From NCBI GenBank assembly GCA_023150935.1, contig JAKLJW010000014.1:1-64000 (forward strand): a DNA stretch of 64,000 bases, read 5' to 3'. A program made the position numbers and the translations under genes. The stretch comes from Candidatus Binatia bacterium. GTDB lineage: Bacteria > Desulfobacterota > Binatia > HRBIN30. The notes under the pieces are model-generated. The model was not told the DNA's origin. It ran no database searches and worked only from the letters and a program-made list of their open reading frames with translations. This document shows, in pieces, positions 1 to 7,005 of the stretch. The stretch's first letter is position 1; every line of letters begins with the position of its first letter.

Positions 1-48
1 GGATCAAGTCACTGCACGCGACGGCGGGCACCGGGCCATTCTGCCGGA

Positions 49-780
49 TTGAGGCTGCCCCTCGTGCCCGCCGCGCGTGAGTTCCAAGCGGTGAACAACC
101 TCCTGGGGGGGGGTCCGCCGCCGGCGGCACGTTCTCTGATCGGGACGTGGGTTCTGGGAGACCCTGCCATGACGACCCAACCCCTCGGGCTCGTGGTGTT
201 CATCGACCAATCGCATTACCTGATGATGCAGCAGGGCTCCGACCCCCCTGATCCGAGCGGTCACGACGGCTTCGAGCAAGGGACCTACTCGTGGAATCCA
301 GCGACCGGCGAATTCCACGCCCAGGTCCAGGTCGACAACAACGGCGAATGGGGCTTCTCGCATCCACGGGGAGCCGCAACCATCGGCGTCGCTGGGGATC
401 AGCTCACGTACTCGGAGGTGTCAGATGTCACGGTTGTCACGACGCGGCTGGCGCCGCAGCCCGGTAACCCGCTCGTCGGAAGCTGGGTGGCGGGCCCGGA
501 TGACGGGAACCCCGGCCGCGTTGTGGTCACCGTCTTTGACAACGCCCACTACATGTTCGCTCAACAGGGTGGCGGCGGGCCCGGCGGGCATGATGGCATA
601 GAGCGGGGGACGTACACGTGGGACCAGCCGACAGGGGCCTTCACGGCTGCTGTCGCGGTCGACACCAACGGCGAGTGGGGCTTCTCGGATCCGGTGGGGG
701 CCTGGACTATCCACGCGACCGCGTCGGAAATAACGGTCCATGACGGCGACGGCGACCGAATTGGCGCACGCGTGCCTTAG
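49..780 (+). CDS. two-repeat lipocalin-like protein, possibly 5'-partial
   Basis: The protein contains two homologous halves (about residues 30-130 and 140-240). Each begins with a SLIGTWV/PLVGSWV strand, then a hydrophobic VVFIDQSHYLMMQQG / VVTVFDNAHYMFAQQG segment, a GTYSW/GTYTW strand and an NGEWGFS strand. This looks like a tandemly duplicated small beta-barrel of lipocalin-like type; the function is unknown. The frame is open to the window edge, so the true start may lie outside. TTG at 49 and GTG at 94 are both possible and neither has a clear ribosome binding site. A run of nine G near position 105 lies in the N-terminal part and could hide a frameshift. Confidence 0.6.
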   Translation: MRLPLVPAAREFQAVNNLLGGGPPPAARSLIGTWVLGDPAMTTQPLGLVVFIDQSHYLMMQQGSDPPDPSGHDGFEQGTYSWNPATGEFHAQVQVDNNGEWGFSHPRGAATIGVAGDQLTYSEVSDVTVVTTRLAPQPGNPLVGSWVAGPDDGNPGRVVVTVFDNAHYMFAQQGGGGPGGHDGIERGTYTWDQPTGAFTAAVAVDTNGEWGFSDPVGAWTIHATASEITVHDGDGDRIGARVP

Positions 781-819
781 AGATTAGGGAGATGGCGAGT
801 GCGTAGAAACCAACCGGTG

Positions 820-858
820 ATGGTCGTCCTCGATACGTGTGCCTGGTTGTCGGTGTGC
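820..858 (+). pseudogene. possible N-terminal stump of a PIN-domain (VapC-like) toxin
   Basis: The ATG at 820 opens a frame reading MVVLDTCAWLS. This resembles the first strand of PIN-domain toxins, where the Asp is the first metal-binding residue. Beyond about codon 13 the reading frame no longer looks like a PIN protein and the remaining acidic residues are not recognisable. The similarity is very short, so this is only a suggestion that a VapC-type gene once stood beside the HicAB and MazF loci. Confidence 0.25.
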
Positions 859-963
859 TCCGTGTGCGAGACTTCCATCTCCACGTCTGACCGGGGTCGC
901 GAATGTGGTAAAGCGCAAGACGCGGGTGTCCACTGGCCTCCTGTGTCGCGGATCGAGCGTCCA

Positions 964-1236
964 TCAGGCCGCCGCACCGACGCGCCGCGCCAGGATCCGA
1001 ATCTCGATCGGCCGGCTCGGCTGCGGCAAGGGCAGGCCCTCTTCCGTCAGGTACTGGAGATGGAGGTCGATCGCCTCGCGCGCCTGGCGGATGGCGTGCT
1101 CGACTGATCTACCCGTAGTCGTACAACCGACAATGTCGGGAACGGTCACACCGAAGAATCGCGGATCCTCGGTCTCCTCGATCTCGATGCGGAATCGCAG
1201 CCCGAACGGCCCCCGATCAGCGGCGGATCGGGGCAT
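964..1236 (-). CDS. hicB: HicB-family antitoxin
   Basis: A 90-residue protein of the HicB/UPF0150 fold. The core reads as a degraded RNase H-like sheet (FRIEIEETED, FFGVTVPDIVGC) followed by a helix (VEHAIRQAREAIDLHLQYL), typical of HicB antitoxins that neutralise HicA. The ATG at 1236 lies inside the 3' end of hicA, giving a 20-bp overlap and implying translational coupling. There is no obvious C-terminal DNA-binding domain, as in short HicB forms. The gene order toxin then antitoxin is usual for hicAB. A slightly downstream start cannot be excluded. Confidence 0.8.
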   Translation of the reverse strand: MPRSAADRGPFGLRFRIEIEETEDPRFFGVTVPDIVGCTTTGRSVEHAIRQAREAIDLHLQYLTEEGLPLPQPSRPIEIRILARRVGAAA

Positions 1237-1405
1237 CTTTGAGGATCTTGGCGAGCGTCCCGCGCGGGACTTCTTTCTTACCGTGGAAGTCGACCTGGAT
1301 GAGCGCCGGGAAACCTGGCTTGCCATAGAATCGCTTGCTCCCGTTCTCTCGCCGCAGCTCGAACCCGTCTTTCTCGAGCAGCCGAACCAGCTCGGCGAAA
1401 GTCAT
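1217..1405 (-). CDS. hicA: HicA-family mRNA interferase toxin
   Basis: A 62-residue protein that starts at the internal ATG at 1405 rather than at the longer upstream opening. It shows the double-stranded RNA-binding-like HicA fold: a first helix (TFAELVRLLEKDGFELRR), then the GSKRFYGK strand, a strand with QVDFHG and a C-terminal helix (LAKILKDAPI). In HicA the catalytic His lies in the motif matching 'VDFHGKKEVPRGTL', and that His is present here. The toxin cleaves mRNA when HicB is lost. It overlaps hicB by 20 bp. Confidence 0.82.
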   Translation of the reverse strand: MTFAELVRLLEKDGFELRRENGSKRFYGKPGFPALIQVDFHGKKEVPRGTLAKILKDAPIRR

Positions 1406-1498
1406 TGCGGCGAGCCTACAGCGACCCATGTGGGTTGGCAACTCGCACGCGGGGGCTTGCGACGCGCACCCACGACATCTCCCCATGCTAGAGCAACG

Positions 1499-1850
1499 AG
1501 AACGCGTTGGACACCCACCACGTCGCACCTGCCACGTTGCGTGCCCACCAGATCGCGTCAGGGACCGCCCGACCCGCGACCGGGCAACCGGAAGTTGTCA
1601 CGGCGGGCCGTCGCGAGGACCGGGCCCCTCGGGTCCACGTCCTCGCCTGGAGGACGGCGCCGAGCGGCCTGCAACCCCGCCGCCGATTGACCCCCGCGCC
1701 TATGTCGTCACGCCGACTACGTTGATCTCAAGACCCCCCGCCATGCGACGACGGTTCGCAAAGGCGCTGCATCAGACCGCCGCCGCGCCCGCTTGCCGAT
1801 TGTCAACGTGCGAGCACGGTTGCTGGGCGCGTACGTGGGTGTCTCGTCAG
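1499..1850 (+). repeat. dispersed MITE-like repeat, copy A
   Basis: This is the first of four copies of a GC-rich dispersed element. It runs from the GAACGCGTTGGACACCC end to the GTGGGTGTCTCGTCAG end. The ends carry an inverted GACACCCAC / GTGGGTGTC. It shares nearly the whole internal sequence with the copies at 2742-3123 and 6638-7005. The element has no convincing coding potential. Its right end is extended by a 40-bp tandem duplication (1823-1902). Confidence 0.8.
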
Positions 1851-1902
1851 TTCCCCGCAAGACTGGGCGCGTACGTGGGTGTCTCGTCAGTTCCCCGCAA
1901 GA
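1823..1902 (+). repeat. perfect 40-bp tandem duplication at the right end of repeat copy A
   Basis: Two identical 40-bp units (1823-1862 and 1863-1902) each contain the terminal GTGGGTGTCTCGTCAG of the dispersed element plus a TTCCCCGCAAGA tail. The duplication therefore includes the element's terminus. Confidence 0.9.
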
Positions 1903-2000
1903 AGTTCGGCTGTCACCCCTGGGACAGGTGGGTCACGAGCCGATCAGACCCGCGCCTTTCGCAACGTATGCGAATAGGCGACAGCCGATGATCACCACAG

Positions 2001-2330
2001 TCAGTGATCGCCACGTGGCTCGAAGCCGCACGCGACGAGGAGCGCGTTCTCCACTTCAGGCCATCGAGACTCGGACAACGTCGCCAAGACCGCGCCGAGA
2101 CGCGACCGCTGCGCGATACCAACGTGGTCGAAGTTCAGAGCACAGGCCGTGGGCATACCGTCGTCGGGCGAGAGGAGCACCTCGGTTGAAAGCCCTCGGA
2201 TCGTCCGTGTTGCAGGGACCGCGATGATTTCGTTCAGCGTATCGATCACTGCGTCCCGAGTGAGAATGAGCACAGGCCGCCGCTTGTCGGGCGACGCGAA
2301 CGTATACCAGCGGATCTCTCCCCGGCGCAT
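2001..2330 (-). CDS. MazF/PemK-family endoribonuclease toxin
   Basis: A 109-residue protein with the PemK/MazF signature: an N-terminal RRGEIRWYTF strand, then KRRPVLILTRD, an IAVPATRTIRGLSTEV segment and a C-terminal helix. The 'KRRPVLIL' and 'TEVLL' strands are the conserved SH3-like barrel strands, and the Arg and Thr residues used by MazF for catalysis can be placed there. It probably cleaves mRNA or other RNA at short sites. The small antitoxin gene lies directly upstream on the same strand with a 3-bp gap, the usual arrangement. The protein is of normal family length. Confidence 0.85.
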   Translation of the reverse strand: MRRGEIRWYTFASPDKRRPVLILTRDAVIDTLNEIIAVPATRTIRGLSTEVLLSPDDGMPTACALNFDHVGIAQRSRLGAVLATLSESRWPEVENALLVACGFEPRGDH

Positions 2331-2333
2331 CGA

Positions 2334-2549
2334 TCAATACTCGTCCCAGCCCTCTCCTTCCCAGGCCAGGGGGTTGTCGGCAACCGAGAACTCCTCCGCC
2401 GTTGGTGGCACTGCTTGATACGCACGTGCGTCCTCGCGGCCGCCACCGGAGGCGGCGTACAAAGCGAGCTTAGCCAGCCGCAGTTGTTCGTCGTGTGGCA
2501 GCTTGAGGAGTAATGGCCAGAGATCCTGAGCACTCAAGGGCACATCCAT
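2334..2549 (-). CDS. probable cognate antitoxin of the MazF-type toxin
   Basis: A 71-residue acidic protein that starts at the ATG at 2549 and ends 3 bp before the MazF-type gene. The N-terminal half is helical (QDLWPLLLKLPHDEQLRLAK). The C-terminal third is acidic and aromatic (DNPLAWEGEGWDEY), as expected for the disordered toxin-wrapping tail of MazE-like antitoxins. No recognisable AbrB DNA-binding fold is seen, so it is not a classical MazE. The antitoxin role is inferred from size, charge and position. The frame stays open far upstream into the dispersed repeat, but that part is not credible protein. Confidence 0.65.
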   Translation of the reverse strand: MDVPLSAQDLWPLLLKLPHDEQLRLAKLALYAASGGGREDARAYQAVPPTAEEFSVADNPLAWEGEGWDEY

Positions 2550-2741
2550 GCAAGCAGAATTGCATCCTTCGGGAGCCGCCGCAAACTGCCATTCTGCCCC
2601 CACGGCGTCCGGCAACGCCGGACCCGAACTCGCCTCGGCATTGGCGCAAGGTATGCCAGTCGGCGGCGCTGCCCGGATTGGACGCCGAGTCAGCACCGCC
2701 TGACATCTGGCCGCACTGAGGTGCGGCTGTGCCGTCGCCAT

Positions 2742-3123
2742 TGGCGCGAACGCGTTGGACACCCACCACGTCGCACCCGCCACATCGCACCACGTCGCAC
2801 CCGCCACATCGCGTGCCCACCAGATCGCGTCAGGGACCGCCCGCCCCGCGACCGGGCAACCGGAAGTTGTCACGGCGGGCCGTCGCGAGGACCGGGCCCC
2901 CCCGGGTCCGCGTACTCGCCTGGAGGACGGTGCCGAGCGGCCTGCAACCCCGCCGGCGATTGACCCCCGCGCCTCTGCCGTCACGCCGAATACGTGGATC
3001 TCGGGACTCCCCCATACCGCGAGGACGGTTCGCAAAGGCGCTGCATCAGACCGCCGCCGCGCCCGCTTGCCGCTTGCCAACACGCGAGCACGGTGCGGGG
3101 CGCGCATGTGGGTGTCTCGTCAG
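2742..3123 (+). repeat. dispersed MITE-like repeat, copy B
   Basis: The second copy of the element, from TGGCGCGAACGCGTTGG to GTGGGTGTCTCGTCAG. Close to its left end a ~24-bp segment (ACGTCGCACCCGCCACATCG core) is duplicated in tandem relative to copy A. It ends 18 bp before the stop codon of the DUF4143 ATPase gene. Confidence 0.85.
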
Positions 3124-3140
3124 GTCTCTCGTCAGGTCCT

Positions 3141-4307
3141 TTACCGCGCTGCTCCGCCGATGGCGGCGATCAGGTCCTCGAGGCGGACGACCTCGACGTC
3201 GAGATCCCCGATATGGCGGGTGAGCGGCCGGGGCGTGTCGGCGACGACGACGAAGTTCGAGCCCCGCGGATAGCGGCTGCGGAAGGCGCGCAGGCCAGCG
3301 GGGTCGAGGTCGCCGGCGGACCACTTGCACTCGATGGCGGCCGGCGCCGCGCCGCGCCGTTGCCAGACGAAATCGATCTCGTGGCCGCGCTTGTCACGCC
3401 AGTACCGCAGATCCCGGGTCTGGAGACGCGCCTGGATCTCGTTCAGGACGTAGTGCTCCCAGAGCAAGCCGAGGTCCTCCCGCCGCAAACCGTGCCAGCC
3501 ACGGTAGTAACACACGAATCCGGTGTCGAATCCGTAGACTTTCGGCGCCGCCACGATTTCGGTGCTCGGCCGCGAGCTGAACGGCCGGACGACGTGCGCG
3601 ACGAATGTCGCTTCGAGCACCGCGAGGTAGTTGGCGATGGTGGTGTGGCTCACCCCGCACTCGCGGCCGAATACGTTGGCGGTGAAGATCCCCCCGCTGC
3701 GCGCCAGCACGAGCTCGACGAAACGCAGGAACGACTGGCGGCGTTCGAGGCGGAACAGCTCCAGAATGTCTTTGGCCCAGTACGCATCGATCCAGTCCTG
3801 GAAGTCCATCTCCGGCACGTCCGGGCTCGCGAAGAAGGATGGCAGCCCACCCTGCAGCAGCCGATGATCAAGTTGCCGGTTGCCGAAGTCCACGAGGTCG
3901 GCCGCGATCATAGGCGTCAGCCACACTTCGACCTTGCGCCCGGTCAGGGTGTCGCGGAACTTCGCCGAGCCGCCGAGGGTCGACGATCCCGTGGCCAGCA
4001 CCCGGGTCTTCGGATAATGGTCGGCGGCGACCTTCAGCAACTCGGATGGGTTGGCGAGGCGGTGGATCTCGTCGAGCACGATTCGGCCCGGACCGACGCT
4101 GTCGAGGAAGGCTTCGGGATCGTCGAGTAAGCGCCGGGTTCGTGGCCGCTCGCAATCGAAGTAATCGACGTTCGAGAGCGTTTGAGCGAGCACGGTCTTG
4201 CCGGCGCGCCGCACGCCCGACAGCCACACGACCGACCGGCGTCGCCAGGCGGATTCCACCATCGCGATCCAGGCGCGGCGGCGAACCATCTGCATGCTGG
4301 CCATCAT
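3141..4307 (-). CDS. AAA ATPase with DUF4143 C-terminal domain
   Basis: A protein of up to 388 residues. The N-terminal AAA_14 domain has a Walker A motif (GVRRAGKT), a Walker B (RIVLDEIHRL) and a sensor-type 'VLATGSST'. It is followed by a winged-helix middle region (GGIFTANVFGRECGVSHTT) and a DUF4143 nuclease-like fold with a Glu-Lys pair (HEIDFVWQR...AIECKWSA), the PD-(D/E)XK-type core found in this family. Such proteins are common accessory ATPases of unknown substrate. Starts at 4307, 4304 or 4295 are equally plausible. The AbrB/TA-rich surroundings and repeat copy B suggest horizontally exchanged DNA. A C-terminal remnant of a relative lies at 23999-24137. Confidence 0.85.
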   Translation of the reverse strand: MMASMQMVRRRAWIAMVESAWRRRSVVWLSGVRRAGKTVLAQTLSNVDYFDCERPRTRRLLDDPEAFLDSVGPGRIVLDEIHRLANPSELLKVAADHYPKTRVLATGSSTLGGSAKFRDTLTGRKVEVWLTPMIAADLVDFGNRQLDHRLLQGGLPSFFASPDVPEMDFQDWIDAYWAKDILELFRLERRQSFLRFVELVLARSGGIFTANVFGRECGVSHTTIANYLAVLEATFVAHVVRPFSSRPSTEIVAAPKVYGFDTGFVCYYRGWHGLRREDLGLLWEHYVLNEIQARLQTRDLRYWRDKRGHEIDFVWQRRGAAPAAIECKWSAGDLDPAGLRAFRSRYPRGSNFVVVADTPRPLTRHIGDLDVEVVRLEDLIAAIGGAAR

Positions 4308-4675
4308 ATGATGTCACCATATGAAAGTCGACTGGCATATGGTGCCGGCGAGAAAAGGACGTTGCGGCGCGCTCCCGTGGTCGCTGCGCCCATGGGAACG
4401 CCCCTGGAACATTGAACCGTGACATCGGGTATGCGGATAGAATCTTTGTCCGTAACTTCTTTGCGTATTGCAAACGAGCTGTCTCTCACGCGGCCTCTGC
4501 ATACAGGCCGGGGTAGGCGACCTCCCGGAGCTTGATCGCTGCCGCCATCACCCGGCGACCGTTGCGGCAGACCCGCCAGCGACGGGAACGCGGGATACCC
4601 GATGCGCGACCACACGAAATTGAAAGCCTTCGAGCTGACCGACCGGCCGGCGGGGTGCGGTCCACTTCGAATCTC
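4308..4675. other. intergenic stretch without an intact gene
   Basis: No complete gene can be supported here. A short plus-strand frame from 4602 (listed separately) looks like the beginning of a four-helix-bundle protein. A minus-strand frame near 4500-4560 ends in IKLREVAYPGLYAEAA, which could be the tail of another lost gene, but I cannot identify it. Confidence 0.4.
4602..4649 (+). pseudogene. possible stump of a four-helix-bundle (23S rRNA intervening-sequence-type) protein
   Basis: The ATG at 4602 begins MRDHTKLKAFELTDRPA, which resembles the usual opening of four-helix-bundle proteins related to those encoded in 23S rRNA intervening sequences. After about 16 codons the frame continues into sequence antisense to the dockerin-like gene, so the rest of the protein has been lost. 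The match is short and the call tentative. Confidence 0.35.
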
Positions 4676-4900
4676 TCACCTCTGTGGCGCGGCGCCACCC
4701 TGCGAGGCGCCGCAGCCATGCGGTGTGCTGGTAATGCCGGCGACGATCTCGTCCACCGTGACAATGCCGTCAGTGCTCACGTCGGCGTTGACGCAGTCCT
4801 CCGACGCGGCTTCGCCCTGCGCGATGGCTACCGCCGTGATCACTTCCTCGACCTGCACCAGCCCATCGCCGTTGCAGTCACCCGGGCAAGGCTCAGTCAC
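4676..4900 (-). CDS. dockerin-like / EF-hand-repeat tail, probably a fragment of a secreted protein
   Basis: A 74-residue frame opened by GTG at 4900. It carries two calcium-binding-loop-like repeats: CPGDCNGDGLVQVEEVI, and DCVNADVSTDGIVTVDEIV ending in GC. This pair of dockerin-like repeats closing a protein is typical of C-terminal tails on secreted proteins. A signal-peptide-like stretch (VLVHFSILAGAALGA) lies just upstream in another frame on the same strand near 4980-5000. The gene may therefore be a decayed secreted protein with a deletion or frameshift rather than a true small gene. Confidence 0.5.
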   Translation of the reverse strand: MTEPCPGDCNGDGLVQVEEVITAVAIAQGEAASEDCVNADVSTDGIVTVDEIVAGITSTPHGCGASQGGAAPQR

Positions 4901-5675
4901 CGCGGCTTCGCTGGTGTCCGCCGCGGCAGCGGATCTCGATCCGTGGCGCCGAGGGCGGCACCCGCCAGAATCGAAAAATGCACAAGAACTCCCCCACAGT
5001 TGTCATCTGACTTCTCGTACGTCTTCCTTCTTTACCTTTGCGCGTCCTCAGCGGGGCAAGCCATTGGCGGAATCGAGATGGCCACCACGATGGCTTTGCG
5101 CCGGCCGTCATTCACACCATCCGCCTCCGCGCGCAACCCGCCGCCCCTGTCCATAACTCCGCTCCACATATCCGTCCCGAAGACGAGCCACAGGTGCGGG
5201 CGGCGATCGGCGCTCATGGGCGACTGTGGCAGCTCATCAATGATCTGCCAGCCTGCGAGCTGGCGGATTTGCGCCGGGCGGTGCGTGATCGCCGCCGGGC
5301 GCGGCGGCGGCGGGGTTGAGCGCCCTGGAGGCGGTGAACCGCACGGTGATCGAGCGTGGCGCCGCGCGCCGCCAGATAAGCGGAGTTATGGTTTGGATCT
5401 ACCACCTCGACACGACGGCCGGGAAAGTGCTCTTCAGTCAGTAGTGGCGCCGGGCAGCCGACCGACTCGGTTCGCAAGTCGCGCCCGGGGCCCCGGCTGG
5501 GCGCGACTGACCCAGACGCCTCCGGCGGCGTAAGCTCGGCAAGGTGCCCTATTTCGTTGCCGGATTGCCGCGGCACCTGGGCCGGATGATCGCACAGAAC
5601 GGCTTCTGCACGGTGGCACATGCGTTGCTGCCTACGACGCTATCTACACTCACGTCGAGGACAGGAGGACGCGCC
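4901..5675. other. gene-poor interval upstream of a secreted Cys-rich protein
   Basis: About 775 bp without a convincing intact gene. Apart from the signal-peptide-like stretch noted for the dockerin-like fragment, there is a plus-strand frame with LWQLINDLPACELADLRRAV (ending about 5319) and a minus-strand frame with HFPGRRVEVVDPNHNSAYL (near 5400). Both could be tails of lost genes, but I do not recognise either. The last 15 bp contain the ribosome binding site for the next gene. Confidence 0.4.
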
Positions 5676-6413
5676 ATGGAAAAGCCGGGCGGAAGCGGTA
5701 TGCGTGCGAGTACCGGACGGAGGGGCGGCTGTTTCGCCCCCGTCGCGGGATTGATCGGTGTATTGAGCGTGCTGGTCGCGATCGGCGGGGCGGGTAGTGC
5801 CGGGGCCGCGGAACCGGACTCGTTCGCGATCTGCAAGAAGCAGAGGTACGCACTCTGTGCCGCCGCGAACTGCCTCGTCTATAACGAAGTGGCGTACTGC
5901 AAGTGCGACGTGAAGGTCGGCGCCAGCATCAGCCTGCCCTACACCATCGACGAAGGCAACATCTGTGCCGTGAATCGGCAAGGGTACCGCAACGGTTACA
6001 TGATGAGCACGTACAGCTTGCCGTCATCGGTTATCGCCGGAGGTTCGGAGGCTATCTACACCTGCCCCGGGAGCACCTCCGACGGCGCCTACGCGCAATG
6101 CGATGGCGGGTTCTGCTTCGAGAGCACGCGAGAGCAGCGATTCCCGGGCTTCGCTCGGCGGCTGACGGCGTCCGAGATCATCTGCTCCTGCCCGATCACA
6201 GTCGCAGAACCGGCGCCAACCGCCATAGGCTATCAGATCGTCGGGCCGTATCCGTGCCAGGAGGCCTTCTTCGACAACTGCAACAGCGCCCTCGCCAACA
6301 TGGACACGGGCAGCAAGATCGCCGTCGGCGCGCCGACCGGAACCCCTCGCATCCTGACGGAACAACTCTATGGCAGCGTGCCGGCGCTAAATCACTGTGA
6401 GCCACGGCCCTAG
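5676..6413 (+). CDS. secreted cysteine-rich protein of unknown function
   Basis: A 245-residue protein whose start at 5676 is fixed by a good AGGAGG site about 8 bp upstream. The N-terminus is basic and then strongly hydrophobic (VAGLIGVLSVLVAIGGAG), ending in Ala-rich sequence AGAAEPD, a typical Sec signal peptide cleaved near residue 45. The mature part contains at least a dozen cysteines spread through ICKKQRYALCAAANC, YCKCDV, IYTCPGST, AQCDGGFCF, ICSCPIT and FDNCN, suggesting a disulfide-stabilised periplasmic or extracellular domain. No catalytic motif is recognised. Its 3' end touches the AbrB remnant on the opposite strand. Confidence 0.75.
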   Translation: MEKPGGSGMRASTGRRGGCFAPVAGLIGVLSVLVAIGGAGSAGAAEPDSFAICKKQRYALCAAANCLVYNEVAYCKCDVKVGASISLPYTIDEGNICAVNRQGYRNGYMMSTYSLPSSVIAGGSEAIYTCPGSTSDGAYAQCDGGFCFESTREQRFPGFARRLTASEIICSCPITVAEPAPTAIGYQIVGPYPCQEAFFDNCNSALANMDTGSKIAVGAPTGTPRILTEQLYGSVPALNHCEPRP

Positions 6414-6637
6414 CCGCGGCGACGGGCGCGCCGGTCGCGGTCGGGCCGGGAGCGGAGATCGATGTTGCGACGCACGTGGCGCCACCGGTGCGACTTGCCT
6501 TCCGCGTAGTCGCGGGCCGCACCGACCCACGACCAGTCCGGTCGGCGGGGGCGGAGCACCCACACGGTCTCGCCCCTGATCACTCGGCGCTCTGCAACCA
6601 GATTGTCTCCGGGCCCGACTCCGAGTTCCTCACAAAG
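6410..6637 (-). pseudogene. C-terminal remnant of an AbrB-family antitoxin/regulator
   Basis: The minus-strand frame reads LCEELGVGPGD, then AERRVIRGETVWVLRPRR, then DWSWVGAARDYAEGKSHRW. This pattern is typical of the C-terminal half of AbrB/SpoVT-type swapped-hairpin proteins followed by their short tail. The N-terminal strand and start codon are gone: exactly at this point the sequence passes into repeat copy C. The frame runs on through the repeat without a stop, but that part is not AbrB-like. This is direct evidence that the repeat landed in, or recombined into, a former gene. Confidence 0.6.
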
Positions 6638-7005
6638 TGGCGCGAACGCGTTGGACACCCACCACGTCGCACACCACGTCGCACCCGCCACATCGCGTGC
6701 CCACCAGATCGCGTCAGGGACCGCCCGACCCGCGACCGGGCAACCGGAAGTTGTCACGGCGGGCCGTCGCGAGGACCGGGCCCCCCGGGTCCGCGTACTC
6801 GCCTGGAGGACGGCGCCGAGCGGCCTGCAACCCCGCCGCCGATTGACCCCCGCGCCTATGTCGTCACGCCGACTACGTTGATCTCAAGACCCCCCGCCAT
6901 GCGACGACGGTTCGCAAAGGCGCTGCATCAGACCGCCGCCGCGCCCGCTTGCCGCTTGCCAACGCGCGAGCACGGTGCGGGGCGCGCATGTGGGTGTCTC
7001 GTCAG
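6638..7005 (+). repeat. dispersed MITE-like repeat, copy C, inserted between two truncated genes
   Basis: A full-length copy of the element, from TGGCGCGAACGCGTTGG to GTGGGTGTCTCGTCAG, with the same inverted GACACCCAC / GTGGGTGTC ends. On its left the reading frame of an AbrB-like gene is cut. On its right the Toprim domain of a primase-like gene is cut. No target duplication is evident between the two flanks, so flanking DNA was probably deleted at insertion or by recombination between copies. Confidence 0.85.

Noticed and set aside
839..1690. A 283-codon plus-strand frame over the HicAB region
   Set aside because: It is antisense to the clear hicA and hicB genes and continues into the dispersed repeat; the composition is Arg/Pro/Ser-rich with no recognisable domain.
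2551..3107. N-terminal extension of the MazF antitoxin through the dispersed repeat
   Set aside because: The frame is open but the extra ~185 residues are repeat-derived and unrelated to antitoxins; the ATG at 2549 gives a normal size.
1499..7005. Integron-like cassette array with attC sites
   Set aside because: Alternating small genes and repeats suggested it, but the repeats are ~350-380 bp, lack an evident RYYYAAC core, cut into genes on both sides and no integron integrase is present.
6884..7005. C-terminal 40 residues of the primase-like frame
   Set aside because: They are encoded by the dispersed repeat and the same peptide appears at other copies, so they are read-through rather than native protein.
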